Positions 25,349 to 37,246 of a stretch of DNA of 63,487 bases are shown one piece after another. The position numbers were made by a program, and so were the translations under genes. The notes beneath the pieces are model-generated. The model had not been told where the DNA came from. It ran no database searches and saw only the letters and a program-made list of their open reading frames with translations. The stretch is from Micromonospora okii (GTDB lineage: Bacteria; Actinomycetota; Actinomycetes; Mycobacteriales; Micromonosporaceae): positions 1 through 63,487 of the forward strand of contig NZ_BBZF01000031.1 in NCBI RefSeq assembly GCF_020884795.1, read 5' to 3'. How positions within the stretch are numbered: the first letter of the stretch is position 1; each line of letters starts with the position of its first letter.

Positions 25349-26610
25349 GCGACGCCAACCCGTACCCGCTGGGGTTGCGGCTGGCCGGGCTGCGGGTGGT
25401 CGTGGTGGGCGGGGGAACGGTGGCCACCCGGCGGGTGCCGGCGCTGCTCGACGCCGGCGCGGACGTCCTGCTGGTCTCCCCGGAGCTGACCCCTGCGCTG
25501 CGCGCCCACGCCGACGCCGGGCGGCTGCGCTGGGAGCCGCGCCGCTTCGTCCCCGACGACCTCGACGGGGCGTGGCTGGTCCAGGCGGTCCTGGACGACC
25601 CGGTGGCCGCCGCGTCGGTCAGCGCCGCCGCCGCCGAGCGCCGGATCTTCTGCGTCCGCGCCGACGACCGGACCGCCGCCACCGCCTGGACTCCGGCGGT
25701 CACCCGGCACGGCCCGGTGACGGTCGCGGTCCTCGGCGGCGGCGACCCCCGCCGCGCCATGTCGACCCGCGACGCCATCCGCACCCTCCTCGGTGCAAGG
25801 AAGGGCACCTTGTTAACGGATTCGGTAGAGGAAGGGCCCCTTCCTAACAGCTTCGGGCAGCGCGCGCCCGACGCCGGCCGCGCGCCCGGACGGGTGGCGC
25901 TGGTCGGGGCCGGGCCGGGCGACCCGGAGCTGATCACCGTGAAGGGGTGGCGGCTGCTCACCGAGGCCGACGTGGTGGTCGCCGACCGCCTCGTGCCCGG
26001 GCTGCTCCTCGACGAGCTGCGCGCGGGCGTCGAGCTGGTCGACGCCTCGAAGATCCCCTACGGGCCGTCCCGCAGCCAGGAGGAGATCAACCGCATCCTC
26101 GTCGACCGGGCCCTGGCCGGGGCCTTCGTGGTCCGGCTCAAGGGCGGCGACCCGTACGTCTTCGGTCGAGGCGGCGAGGAGCTGCTGGCCTGCGCGGCGG
26201 CCGGGGTGCCGGTGACCGTGGTGCCCGGGGTGACCAGTTCCGTGGCCGCCCCGGCGGCGGCCGGCATCCCGGTCACCCACCGCGCGGTGGCGCACGAGTT
26301 CACCGTGGTCTCCGGGCACGTCGCGCCCGACTCGCCCGACTCGCTGGTGCGCTGGGACGCCCTCGCCCGGCTGCGCGGCACGCTGGTGATCCTGATGGGG
26401 CTGAAGAACCTGGCCGCGATCACCGCGACCCTGCTGGCCCACGGCCGTCGCGCCGCGACTCCGGCGGCGGTCGTGCAGGAGGGGACGACCGGCGGGCAGC
26501 GGGTGCTCCGCTCGACGCTCGGCGCGGTGGCCGCCGACGTGGCCGCCGAGGGCTTCCGGCCGCCGGCGGTGGTGGTCGTCGGCGACGTGGTGGGAAAGCT
26601 CGACGCCTGA
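25345..26610 (+). CDS. cysG: siroheme synthase CysG-like fusion (precorrin-2 dehydrogenase + uroporphyrinogen-III methyltransferase)
   Basis: 421-residue bifunctional enzyme at the branch point of siroheme and cobalamin. The N-terminal ~150 residues are the NAD-dependent dehydrogenase/ferrochelatase part (VVVVGGGTVATRRVPALLDAGADV). Residues ~180-415 are SUMT: VGAGPGDPELITVKGW, RLKGGDPYVFGRGGEE, VPGVTSSVAAPAAAGIPVTHR, MGLKNLAAI. The linker (residues ~151-170) is encoded by a copy of a dispersed palindromic repeat (25797-25849), inserted in frame. It brings the rare TTA codon at 25813-25815, which could make synthesis depend on the bldA-type tRNA. GTG 25345 overlaps the cobT stop. Confidence 0.93.
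   Translation: MSDANPYPLGLRLAGLRVVVVGGGTVATRRVPALLDAGADVLLVSPELTPALRAHADAGRLRWEPRRFVPDDLDGAWLVQAVLDDPVAAASVSAAAAERRIFCVRADDRTAATAWTPAVTRHGPVTVAVLGGGDPRRAMSTRDAIRTLLGARKGTLLTDSVEEGPLPNSFGQRAPDAGRAPGRVALVGAGPGDPELITVKGWRLLTEADVVVADRLVPGLLLDELRAGVELVDASKIPYGPSRSQEEINRILVDRALAGAFVVRLKGGDPYVFGRGGEELLACAAAGVPVTVVPGVTSSVAAPAAAGIPVTHRAVAHEFTVVSGHVAPDSPDSLVRWDALARLRGTLVILMGLKNLAAITATLLAHGRRAATPAAVVQEGTTGGQRVLRSTLGAVAADVAAEGFRPPAVVVVGDVVGKLDA
25797..25849 (+). repeat. dispersed palindromic repeat, copy A (inside cysG)
   Basis: 53-bp element of the form AAGGAAGGGCACCTTGTTAA...TTCGG..GAGGAAGGGCCCCTTCCTAACA. Its reverse complement aligns with the copies at 26713 and 52452 over the arms and the asymmetric core CTATACCGAAAGCGTTAAC (consensus). 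It is read in frame as the interdomain linker of CysG. Confidence 0.85.
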
Positions 26611-26712
26611 CCGCTCCGGCGGCTGCCCGGACTGCTGCCTGTGTCGGCCCGACCCGGCGCCTGACCGGGCCGGCACCTCGCCCGCCGACGGCGGCCCGCC
26701 GGGCCGGGTGTC

Positions 26713-26764
26713 AAGAAGGGCCCCCTGCTATACCGAAAGCGTTAACAGGGGGCCCTTCCTTACA
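26713..26764. repeat. dispersed palindromic repeat, copy B (convergent terminator position)
   Basis: Perfect 12-bp arms AAGGGCCCCCTG (26716-26727) and CAGGGGGCCCTT (26746-26757) flank CTATACCGAAAGCGTTAA. It sits between convergent cysG and otsB, and is likely to act as a terminator there. Confidence 0.85.
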
Positions 26765-26770
26765 CCTCGG

Positions 26771-29373
26771 TCACTGCTTGAGCATGTTCTCCAGCAGCAG
26801 GGCGCAGCGGATCAGGCCGAGGTGGCTGTACGCCTGCGGGTGGTTGCCCAGCCCGCGCTCGGCCAGCGGGTCGTACTGCTCGGGGAGCAGCCCCGTCGGG
26901 CCCGCCGTGTCGATCATCTGGGCGAACAGCTCCTCGGCGTCGGTGCGCCGGCCGGTGCGCAGGTACGCCTCGATCAGCCACGCCGTGCAGATGTGGAAGC
27001 CGCCCTCGCGCCCCGGCAGGCCGTCGTCCCAGTGGTACCGGTAGACGACCGGGCCGCTGCGCAGGTCCGCCTCGATGCGCAGGACGGTGGAGAGGAAGCG
27101 CGGGTCGTCGCCCGGGAGCAGGCCCGACAGGCCGATCCAGAGCGACGAGGCGTCCATGTCCTCGTCCCCGTACGCGACGCTGTACGCCTCCACGTCGGAG
27201 TGCCAGCCGTACTCCAGCACGTTGGCGCCGATCCGGTCGCGCAGCTCCACCCACTCCGGCCGGTCCTCGCCGCTGTGCTGCCGCACCACGTGCAGCGCCC
27301 GGTCGACGGTCATCCAGCACATCACCTTCGAGAAGATGTGGTGCCGCGGGGGGAGGCGGGCCTCCCAGATGCCGTGGTCGGGCTCGTGCCAGCGGCGGCG
27401 GACCGCCTCGACCATGTTCTCCAGCACCCGCCACTCGTCGTCGCGGACCGAGCCCCGGGCGTCGGCGACGGCGGCGATCAGGTCGGCGATCGGGCCGAAG
27501 ACGTCGAGCTGGAGCTGGTGGTTGGCGAGGTTGCCGACCCGGACGGGCCGGGAGCCGGCGTACCCGGGCAGGGTGTCGATGACGGCCTCGGCGCCCAGCT
27601 CGTACCCGTCGACCGTGTAGAGCGGGTGCAGCCGCTCGGGGTGGCCGCCCGTGCGCTCGATGCAGCCGTCCACCCAGCGCAGCAGCGCCTCGGCCTCCTC
27701 GATCGAGCCGAGGTCGACCAGCGCCCGCGCGGTCATCGACGCGTCGCGCAGCCAGCAGTACCGGTAGTCCCAGTTGCGGACGCCGCCCAGCTCCTCGGGG
27801 AGCGAGGTGGTCGCGGCGGCGAGGATCGAGCCGGTCGCCTCGTGGCAGAGCCCGCGCAGGGTGAGCGCGCTGCGGACCACCAGGTCCCGGGCGGTGCTGG
27901 GCAGCCGCAGCGAGGCCACCCAGTCCTTCCACGGCTGCTCGGCGGCGGCCTGCCGCTCGTGCACCGGCACCCGGTGGTGCTCCAGGCTGTGCGTGCCGAA
28001 GCGCAGCTCCAGCACCACCTGCCCGCTGGCGGCGGAGAGGTCGACGACGGCCTTGGCCGTCTCGTACCCGCCGTCGTTGCTGACCTGCCACTCGACCCCG
28101 GGGGAGTAGAGCGCGACCGGCTCGTTGGAGCCGAGCACCAGCAGCCCGTCGCCGGTCGGCTGGAGCTGCGTGGCCACCTGGCCGAACTCGGGCCGGGGGG
28201 CGAACTCCACCCGGACCCGGCCGGAGCCGGCGAGCACCCGCACCAGCGTCGAGTCGCCGGTGACGATCGCCGGGCCGTCGGGGGTGGTCTCCCGGGCCGG
28301 CTTGTCGAGCCAGTCGGTGACGGTGAGGCCGGACCAGCGGGTCTCCACCGTCATGGTGCCGGAGCGGTAGCGCTGGCCGAGCGGGATGCCGCCCCGCTCG
28401 GGGGAGACGCTGAAGTGCCCGGCGGGGCTGCCGCCGACCAGGTCGGCGAAGATCGCCGCCGAGTCGGGCTTGGGGTGGCAGAGCCAGGTGACCTTGGCCT
28501 CGGGGGTGAGCAGCGCGACGGTACGGCCGTTGGCCAGCATCGAGTGCCGCTCGATCGGCACGGCCCGCTCGCCGAAGAGCCAGTGCCGCCGGGTCTCCAG
28601 CAGCAGGCCCAGGGCGCGCGCGGCCTCGATCGGCTCGGCGACCCGGTAGTCCGCCTTCGTCTCGCCGAGGCCGATCTTGATGCCCATGTCCGGCCCGTGC
28701 AGGTTGCCGAAGGCGTTCTCGTCGGTGACGTCGTCGCCGATGAACAGCACGGCGCTGGCCGAGAGCTGGGTGCGGAGCTGGTCGACGGCGGTGCCCTTGT
28801 GGGTGGCCACCACGGAGAGCTCGATGACCTCCTTGCCCTGGGTGACGGTCACGCCGTCCCAGGTGGCGGGGCCGCTGCGGACCGCCTCCACGGCCGCCGC
28901 GGCGACCTGCGGGTCGACCCCGCGGGTGTGCACGGCGACGCTGGCGGGCTTGCGCTCCAGCCGGACGCCGGGGTGGGCGTTGGCGATCTCGCGCAGCGCG
29001 TCGCGCAGCCGGGTCCGCACGGCGACCAGCTCGGGGGAGAGCCGCTCGACGAAGCCGATGTCGAACTCGGAGCCGTGGCTGCCGACGAGGTGGACCTCGC
29101 TGGGCAGCCGGGAGAGCGCGGCCAGGTCGCGCAGCGCCCGGCCGGAGACCACCGCGACGGTGGTCTGGGGGAGCGCGGCGAGCGCGCGGACGGCCGCGAC
29201 CGACTCGGGCAGCGGCACGGCCTTGCTCGGGTCCTCCACGATCGGCGCGAGGGTGCCGTCGTAGTCGCAGGCGACGAGGAGCTGCGGCACCCGGGCGATG
29301 CGCCCGATGGCGGCGCGCAGCTCCGGGTCCAGCACCCCTGCGGCCGGGGCTGCCCCGTCTTGGACGGACGTGT

Positions 29374-29377
<4 letters not shown>
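26771..29377 (-). CDS. otsB: OtsB-GH15 fusion: trehalose-6-phosphate phosphatase plus glycoside hydrolase
   Basis: 868-residue two-enzyme chain. Residues ~30-265 are a HAD phosphatase: ACDYDGTLAPI (nucleophile Asp), VVSGRALRDL, GSHGSEFD and FIGDDVTDENAF (metal Asp), matching OtsB. Residues ~275-865 are a GH15 glucoamylase/trehalase-like module: VRNWDYRYCWLRDASM (substrate loop), GIWEARLPPRHHIFSKVMCW (probable general acid Glu) and REGGFHICTAWLIEAY (second Glu). The GH15 half could hydrolyse trehalose or another alpha-glucoside. In one chain with OtsB this would place synthesis and breakdown together. GTG 29377 overlaps the otsA stop (GTGA). The convergent cysG end is separated by repeat copy B. 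Confidence 0.93.
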
Positions 29378-30774
<1,397 letters not shown>

Positions 30775-31173
30775 GATCGGCCACCTCCGGTTGCTGACGG
30801 GTCCACCGCATGAGAGTACTGAGCGTATCTGCGGCTCCTGGCACCCCGTGACGGAGTCACCTACCCGTCCCACGCTGGCCGAATCGTGAAGGTGATCACC
30901 CGGTCGGGCCCGGCCGGAGACCGGTGGTCGGCGGGACCGGCCCGCCTCGGCGCGAGGCGGCCCGCCGAGGGGGGCGACGGGCGGGGTGATGTGGGCGTAG
31001 CCCGGCGTACCTGTCAGGATTGACGACGGCGTGCGTGGCGGCCGGCCCCCGCCGGTGGCGGCGAGCGGCCGGCGGCGAGCGGCCCAGGCCGGCCGCGCCC
31101 GCAAGCCCGAACGATCCGCCCGTCCTGAATCCGCAAGCTTCCAGATCAGCAACCTACGGAGGTAGCCCGCACC
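30775..31173. other. divergent intergenic region, otsA / ettA
   Basis: 399 bp between divergent genes, with promoters for both expected. No open frame with domain content and no RNA gene recognised. The last 20 bp contain the ribosome site CGGAGG for ettA. Confidence 0.5.
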
Positions 31174-32850
<1,677 letters not shown>

Positions 32851-32852
32851 GC

Positions 32853-33302
32853 ATGGCAGACCGCTTCATCTACCACTGCACGCTGCGCTGGTCCGACCTG
32901 GACGCGTACGGCCACGTCAACAACTCGCGCTTCCTCACCCTGTACGAGGAGGCGCGGGTGGCGCTGATGTTCGCCGGTGGCCGGGCGTGGGGGGTGGGCT
33001 CGTTCGCCGACGGTGTGGTCATCCGCCGGCACGAGGTCGACTACCTGCGCCCGGTCGACTACGCCCTGGGCCGGGCCACCGCGGAGGCCGCCCCCACCGT
33101 CCGGATCGAGCTCTGGGTCGAGGAGATCCGGGCCGCCCGGTTCACCGTGGCCTACGAGCTGTACGACGGCGACGTGCTGGCCAGCACCGCCCGCTCGGTG
33201 CTGGTCCCGTTCGACCTGGCCGCCAAGCGGCCCCGGCGGATCAGCGACGACGAGCGCGCCTTCCTGCTTTCGTACGCCCCGACGGTCGGCGGGCCGGCGT
33301 GA
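32853..33302 (+). CDS. acyl-CoA thioesterase (4HBT hotdog family)
   Basis: Hotdog-fold thioesterase of 149 residues. The 4-hydroxybenzoyl-CoA-thioesterase-type catalytic Asp is in LRWSDLDAYGHVNNSRFLTLYEEAR, followed by IRRHEVDYLRPVDY and the central sheet FTVAYELYDGDVLASTARSVLVPFD. Starts 2 bp after ettA and its TGA overlaps the next gene, forming a three-gene unit. The acyl substrate is unknown. Confidence 0.9.
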   Translation: MADRFIYHCTLRWSDLDAYGHVNNSRFLTLYEEARVALMFAGGRAWGVGSFADGVVIRRHEVDYLRPVDYALGRATAEAAPTVRIELWVEEIRAARFTVAYELYDGDVLASTARSVLVPFDLAAKRPRRISDDERAFLLSYAPTVGGPA

Positions 33303-34171
33303 GCGCGGCCCCGGCCGTCCCGCAGGGCCCCGGCCCGGCGGGCGGGCACGGCCTGACCGGGGTGGCCGACGCCGGGGCGTTCCTGGCCCGGCTGGTCCGC
33401 CTCGACCCGGCCGCGCTGGTCCGGCTGCGCCCGGCGAGCCCGCCGGCTGCCCCGGACGCGCGGGCCCCCGGGGCCCCGGCGTCCCCGGGCGGCCCCGCCG
33501 CCCGCACCGCCCTCTGGGCCCGGCTGCCGTGGGGCGTGCTGGCCGTGCGGACGGTGGCCGGCGCGGGGTGCGGCGACGCGACGGTCCCGGCCCGGGAGCT
33601 GCTGGCCGGGCTGGCGGCCGGCGAGGACGCCCTGCCGGCCCGGCGGGACGCGCAGTGGCGGTGGCCCCTGCCGCCGCCCGCGAGCCGGCCGGTGGAGCTG
33701 CTGCCGGCCGGGGAGCTGTGGCGGATCGCCGAGGCGGCGGCCGGCGCGCTGCGGGAGGCCGCCGCGCACGGGGTGGCCGGCCGGGCGGTGGGCCAGCGGG
33801 CGCTGCGCGACGCCCTGCTCGACCACGTGGCGGTGGTGGTGACCCCGGAGGATCCGCCCGGCCCGCCGGTCGAGATCACCCAGCGCGTGGTCCAGGGCGT
33901 GATTCGGATGGGCTTCCTCGGTCGCCCCGGCGACGCCGACCCGCCCGCCGTGACCCCGCCCGCTGTGACCCCGCCCGCCGTGACCCCGCCCGCCGTGGAC
34001 CCGACTGCCGTGGCTTCGGCCGATTCGGCCGTCGCGGCGGGCTTCGGCGGTGACGTCCAGGTGCGGGTCGCCGGCCAATGGGTCGGCCTGGTGGGACCAT
34101 ACGGAGCCGTGTGGTCGCAGAAGGTGTCGAAACTTGCCGTGACGCCGCTCGGAATTCAGCCGAAAGTATGA
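33299..34171 (+). CDS. hypothetical protein with tandem PPAVT repeats
   Basis: Unrecognised 290-residue Ala/Pro-rich protein with no signal or membrane helix. An N-terminal block (LTGVADAGAFLARLVRLDPAA), a middle segment resembling a small helical domain (ELWRIAEAAAGALREAAAHG), and a tail with four 15-bp repeats encoding PPAVT (about 33948-34007), then GDVQVRVAGQWVGLVG. GTG 33299 overlaps the thioesterase stop, so it is translated with ettA and the thioesterase. This coupling is the only functional hint. Confidence 0.75.
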   Translation: MSAAPAVPQGPGPAGGHGLTGVADAGAFLARLVRLDPAALVRLRPASPPAAPDARAPGAPASPGGPAARTALWARLPWGVLAVRTVAGAGCGDATVPARELLAGLAAGEDALPARRDAQWRWPLPPPASRPVELLPAGELWRIAEAAAGALREAAAHGVAGRAVGQRALRDALLDHVAVVVTPEDPPGPPVEITQRVVQGVIRMGFLGRPGDADPPAVTPPAVTPPAVTPPAVDPTAVASADSAVAAGFGGDVQVRVAGQWVGLVGPYGAVWSQKVSKLAVTPLGIQPKV

Positions 34172-34302
34172 CCCCGGTTCGTCCTTCTAGGCTGGTGCTG
34201 CCGTTGGGGGGATGCCTCAGCCCGGCTGTCCGGGTACCGTCCTTCCTCGGATCCAACGCACCGTAGGCGTGTGGATCCGCTGGGGAGTGAGGTGCGCGAG
34301 CG

Positions 34303-34890
34303 ATGCCGTGGTGGTCATGGCGCCCCGGTCCCGCCGTCGGCGGCGAACCGGAAACTCGAAGCGGGATCACAGTGGACAGCACCGTCCGGGTCGGACCACC
34401 GGCCCCACGTCAGCCGGGCGACGACGAATGCCCGGCAACCGACCGTCCGATGATCGCGGACATGTCGGCCACCGTGGAGCCGGTCACCCTGCGCCGGGTC
34501 TGCGACGCGCTCGACCTGCTGGACGTGCGCTACCTGGCAGACGGCGACGGCAACCTGCTGGCCATGTGGGAGCGGCACGCGGTGCTGGTCACGCTGGAGG
34601 GGCCGGAGGACGAGATCCTGGTGATGCGGGCCCGTCCACACGCGACGGTCCCACCCGACTGGGCCGACCGGGCGTACCGGGTGGTCAACGAGTGGAACCA
34701 CACTCGACGGTTCTGCAAGGCATACGTCGGCGACCCCACCGAGCGGGGTCAGCTACCCATCTACGCCGAGCTCCAGGTGCCGCTCGGGGCCGGGGCGCAC
34801 GACGCGCTGCTGGTGGAGATGCTCGACTGCGGGGCGGCGGTGGCCACCACGTTCGTGGACTGGCTGCACGACGAGGGCGCCCTGCTCTGA
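34303..34890 (+). CDS. YbjN-domain protein
   Basis: 195 residues; the C-terminal ~145 form a YbjN-type alpha/beta domain related to the type III secretion chaperone fold: LDLLDVRYLADGDGNLLAMWERHAVLVTLEG, DRAYRVVNEWNHTRRFCKAYV, and the acidic end LLVEMLDCGAAVATTFVDWLH. In actinomycetes such proteins are small regulatory or stress-related factors of unknown partner. The ~50-residue N-terminal extension from ATG 34303 is Pro/Arg-rich and less certain; ATG 34450 (MIADMSATVEP) is a plausible alternative. Convergent with the haemoglobin gene. Confidence 0.82.
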   Translation: MPWWSWRPGPAVGGEPETRSGITVDSTVRVGPPAPRQPGDDECPATDRPMIADMSATVEPVTLRRVCDALDLLDVRYLADGDGNLLAMWERHAVLVTLEGPEDEILVMRARPHATVPPDWADRAYRVVNEWNHTRRFCKAYVGDPTERGQLPIYAELQVPLGAGAHDALLVEMLDCGAAVATTFVDWLHDEGALL

Positions 34891-34913
34891 TCCGGGTGAC
34901 GGCCCCGACCGCC

Positions 34914-35018
34914 GGTGCCGGCCGCTGGGCCGGCCGGCACCGACCGGGGCCACCTGGTGATCCGGTGCCGGCCGCTCGGCCGCGGGCCGGCACCCGACCG
35001 GGGCCGGCCTGGTGATCC
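34914..35018. repeat. tandemly duplicated hairpin between convergent genes
   Basis: Two copies (34914-34963 and 34964-35018) of a 50-55 bp unit, each beginning GGTGCCGGCCGCT, folding into a GTGCCGGCC/GGCCGGCAC stem and ending CTGGTGATCC. The position between convergent YbjN and haemoglobin genes suggests a doubled terminator. Confidence 0.7.
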
Positions 35019-35060
35019 GCGTCGCCGCGCCCGGGTCGCCCGACGGCGGCCCGGGCGCGG

Positions 35061-35471
35061 TCAGGCCGGGTCCTCCATCGCGTTGACCATGAAGTACGCG
35101 GCGCGCTCCAGGTAGTCCCAGAGCGCGGTGGCGATCTCCGGCGGCAGGTCCAGCCGGTCGACGGCCCGGCGCATGTGCAGCAGCCAGGCGTCGCGCTCGG
35201 CCGCGCCGATCCGGTACGGGGCGTGCCGCATCCGCAGCCGGGGATGCCCCCGCTGCGTCGAGTACGTGCGGGGGCCGCCCCAGTACTGCATGAGGAAGAG
35301 CGTCAGCCGGTCCGCCGCGGGGCCCAGGTCCTCCTCCGGGTACATCGGCCGCAGCAGCGGGTCGGTGGCGACGCCGGCGTAGAACTCGTCCACCAACTTG
35401 CGGAAGGTGGGTTCGCCGCCGACCGCCTCGAAGAGGGTCACGGGGCGCTCGGACTCTCCTGCGGGATTCAC
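35061..35471 (-). CDS. glbO: group II truncated haemoglobin
   Basis: 136-residue 2-on-2 globin that binds O2/NO. Visible: TLFEAVGGEPTFRKLVDEFYAGV (helices A-B with the distal-site Tyr), LMQYWGGPRTYSTQRGHPRLRMRHAPY, where MRHAPY holds the proximal haem His, and the Trp in RDAWLLHM (position G8), a mark of group II. GTG 35471 gives the family length; upstream sequence is non-homologous. It likely protects against nitrosative or oxidative stress. No obvious operon partner. Confidence 0.93.
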   Translation of the reverse strand: MNPAGESERPVTLFEAVGGEPTFRKLVDEFYAGVATDPLLRPMYPEEDLGPAADRLTLFLMQYWGGPRTYSTQRGHPRLRMRHAPYRIGAAERDAWLLHMRRAVDRLDLPPEIATALWDYLERAAYFMVNAMEDPA

Positions 35472-35584
35472 CGTTCCATCCTGCCAGGTGTGGCCGGCGG
35501 CGTCGGGGGGCACCGGCAGGGGCCGGGTGCCGTCCTCGTCACACCCCGGCGGCCGGGGCGCCGTGCCGCCGGGTGGGGCAGCGG

Positions 35585-36976
35585 TCAGCCGACCGCGTGG
35601 CTGGGCCGCCCGTGCTCGCCCGGCACACCGCCCGCCTCCTCGTCGCCCCTCTGCTCGTCGCCCGGCGCTGCCGGTCGCGGGTGGCCCCGGTCGACGCCCC
35701 GACCGGTCGGGGTGGCGTTGCCGGCGGCCTCGATCGCCGCGTCGATCGCCGCCCGGCTGGGCCAGCGGGCCGCGCCGGCCAGCATCAGCAACACGCCCGC
35801 CGCGCTCCACCAGCCGACCACCGCCGGGATCGGGAACCGCTCGGCGAGCAGCCCGGTGGCCAGCACGGCGAGGCCCTGGATGACCTGGAGCCCGGTGGCC
35901 ATCACCCCGAAGGCGCGGGCGCGGTAGCCGTTCGGCAGCGCCCGGACGAAGAGGCCGTTGGCGACCGGGAGCAGCCCGGCGACCGCGAAGCCGCAGAGGC
36001 CGGCGAGCAGGGCCACCACCAGCGGCGGCGGGTCGAACAGCGACGGCACCAGGACCAGCGGCGCGAGCACCGCCAGCGGCCGGATCAGCACCAGCCGGCG
36101 GGCCGGGGCGACCGCCCGGCTGATCAGCAGCCCGCCGAGGATGAAGCCGACCGGGTTGGCCGCCATGATGACGGCCTGGGCCGTTCCGGTGTCCATGCTG
36201 CCGCTCGTGCCCTCCCGGGCCCAGGCGGCGGCCAGCCCCTCCGGCACGATCGAGAAGAGCATGCCGCTGAAGACCAGCAGGGCGATGGCCCGCAGGACCG
36301 GGGTGCCGAAGACGATCCGGAAGCCCTCGCCGGTCTCCCGCAGCAGGTGGCTGCGGTGGGCGCTGGTCATCGCCGGCGGCCGGTCGGCGACGCCGAAGCG
36401 GACCAGGGCCGCCGAGACGGCGAACGTCGCGGCGTTGACCAGCAGGGCGGCCGTCGGATCGACCGCGGCGAGGGCGGCGCCGACGAGGTAGCCGAGCACC
36501 TGGGCGGCCTGCCCGGTGCTGCTGTTGAGGGAGAGCCCGACCACCAGCCGGTCGCCGGTCAGGATCAGCGGCATCAGCGCCGACCGGGCGGCCTGGCTCG
36601 GCGGGTTGGCCAGGGTGGTCGCGAAGAGCAGGCAGAGGATCAGCCAGGGCTCGTTGCCCGGGATGGCGACCAGCACCATCAGCGTCATCCGGATCAGGTC
36701 GCAGGCCACCATCACCGACCGGTAGCGGTACCGCTCGGCCAGCGTGGCCAGCAGCGGGCCGCCGATCAGCCAGGGCAGGAAGCTGACCGCGAAGGCGGCG
36801 GCGGAGTAGCCCACCGACTGCGTGTCCCGGTAGACCAGGACCGTGACCGCCGCCTTGGCGACGAAGTCGCCGATCCAGGAGAGCGCACTGGCGGTGAAGA
36901 CCGCCCGGTACTCCCGCTGGGCGAACACCTCACGGAAGGTGGCCGGCCCTTCCCGGGAGGGTCCCTCGTCGGACAC
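35585..36976 (-). CDS. MFS transporter (drug exporter-like)
   Basis: 463-residue major-facilitator protein with about 12 hydrophobic segments, from FTASALSWIGDFVAKAAVTVLVY to VVGWWSAAGVLLMLAGAA. The loop 2-3 region (LATLAERYRYRSVMVACDLIR) is in the usual place. The charged loop after helix 6 and the absence of a binding-protein partner fit an H+-coupled efflux pump. The C-terminal ~45 residues are a hydrophilic tail. GTG 36976 is preferred because GGAGG lies 5 nt upstream (36986-36982); ATG 36988 overlaps that site. Substrate unknown. Confidence 0.88.
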   Translation of the reverse strand: MSDEGPSREGPATFREVFAQREYRAVFTASALSWIGDFVAKAAVTVLVYRDTQSVGYSAAAFAVSFLPWLIGGPLLATLAERYRYRSVMVACDLIRMTLMVLVAIPGNEPWLILCLLFATTLANPPSQAARSALMPLILTGDRLVVGLSLNSSTGQAAQVLGYLVGAALAAVDPTAALLVNAATFAVSAALVRFGVADRPPAMTSAHRSHLLRETGEGFRIVFGTPVLRAIALLVFSGMLFSIVPEGLAAAWAREGTSGSMDTGTAQAVIMAANPVGFILGGLLISRAVAPARRLVLIRPLAVLAPLVLVPSLFDPPPLVVALLAGLCGFAVAGLLPVANGLFVRALPNGYRARAFGVMATGLQVIQGLAVLATGLLAERFPIPAVVGWWSAAGVLLMLAGAARWPSRAAIDAAIEAAGNATPTGRGVDRGHPRPAAPGDEQRGDEEAGGVPGEHGRPSHAVG

Positions 36977-37246
36977 CGTGGCCTCCATCGTTCCCCACGG
37001 TTTGGCCACTCGTGATGGCCTGCCCGGGAACCGTCGTCAGATCTACGGATCAGCGAGACGTGATCACGCTCCGGCAGGTGGTGTGCCTACCGGATTCTGC
37101 CCGATCGTCTGACACCTGGCTAGGGCGAACGGTTTGGGCGTCGCATCCCCGACTGAACGAACGGACGATACCCGAGGGGCCGTGCGGTCCGCGACCCCCG
37201 CGACCAGCGGATGACGAAGGCGCAGGTCATAGACGCCTTTCGTGCT

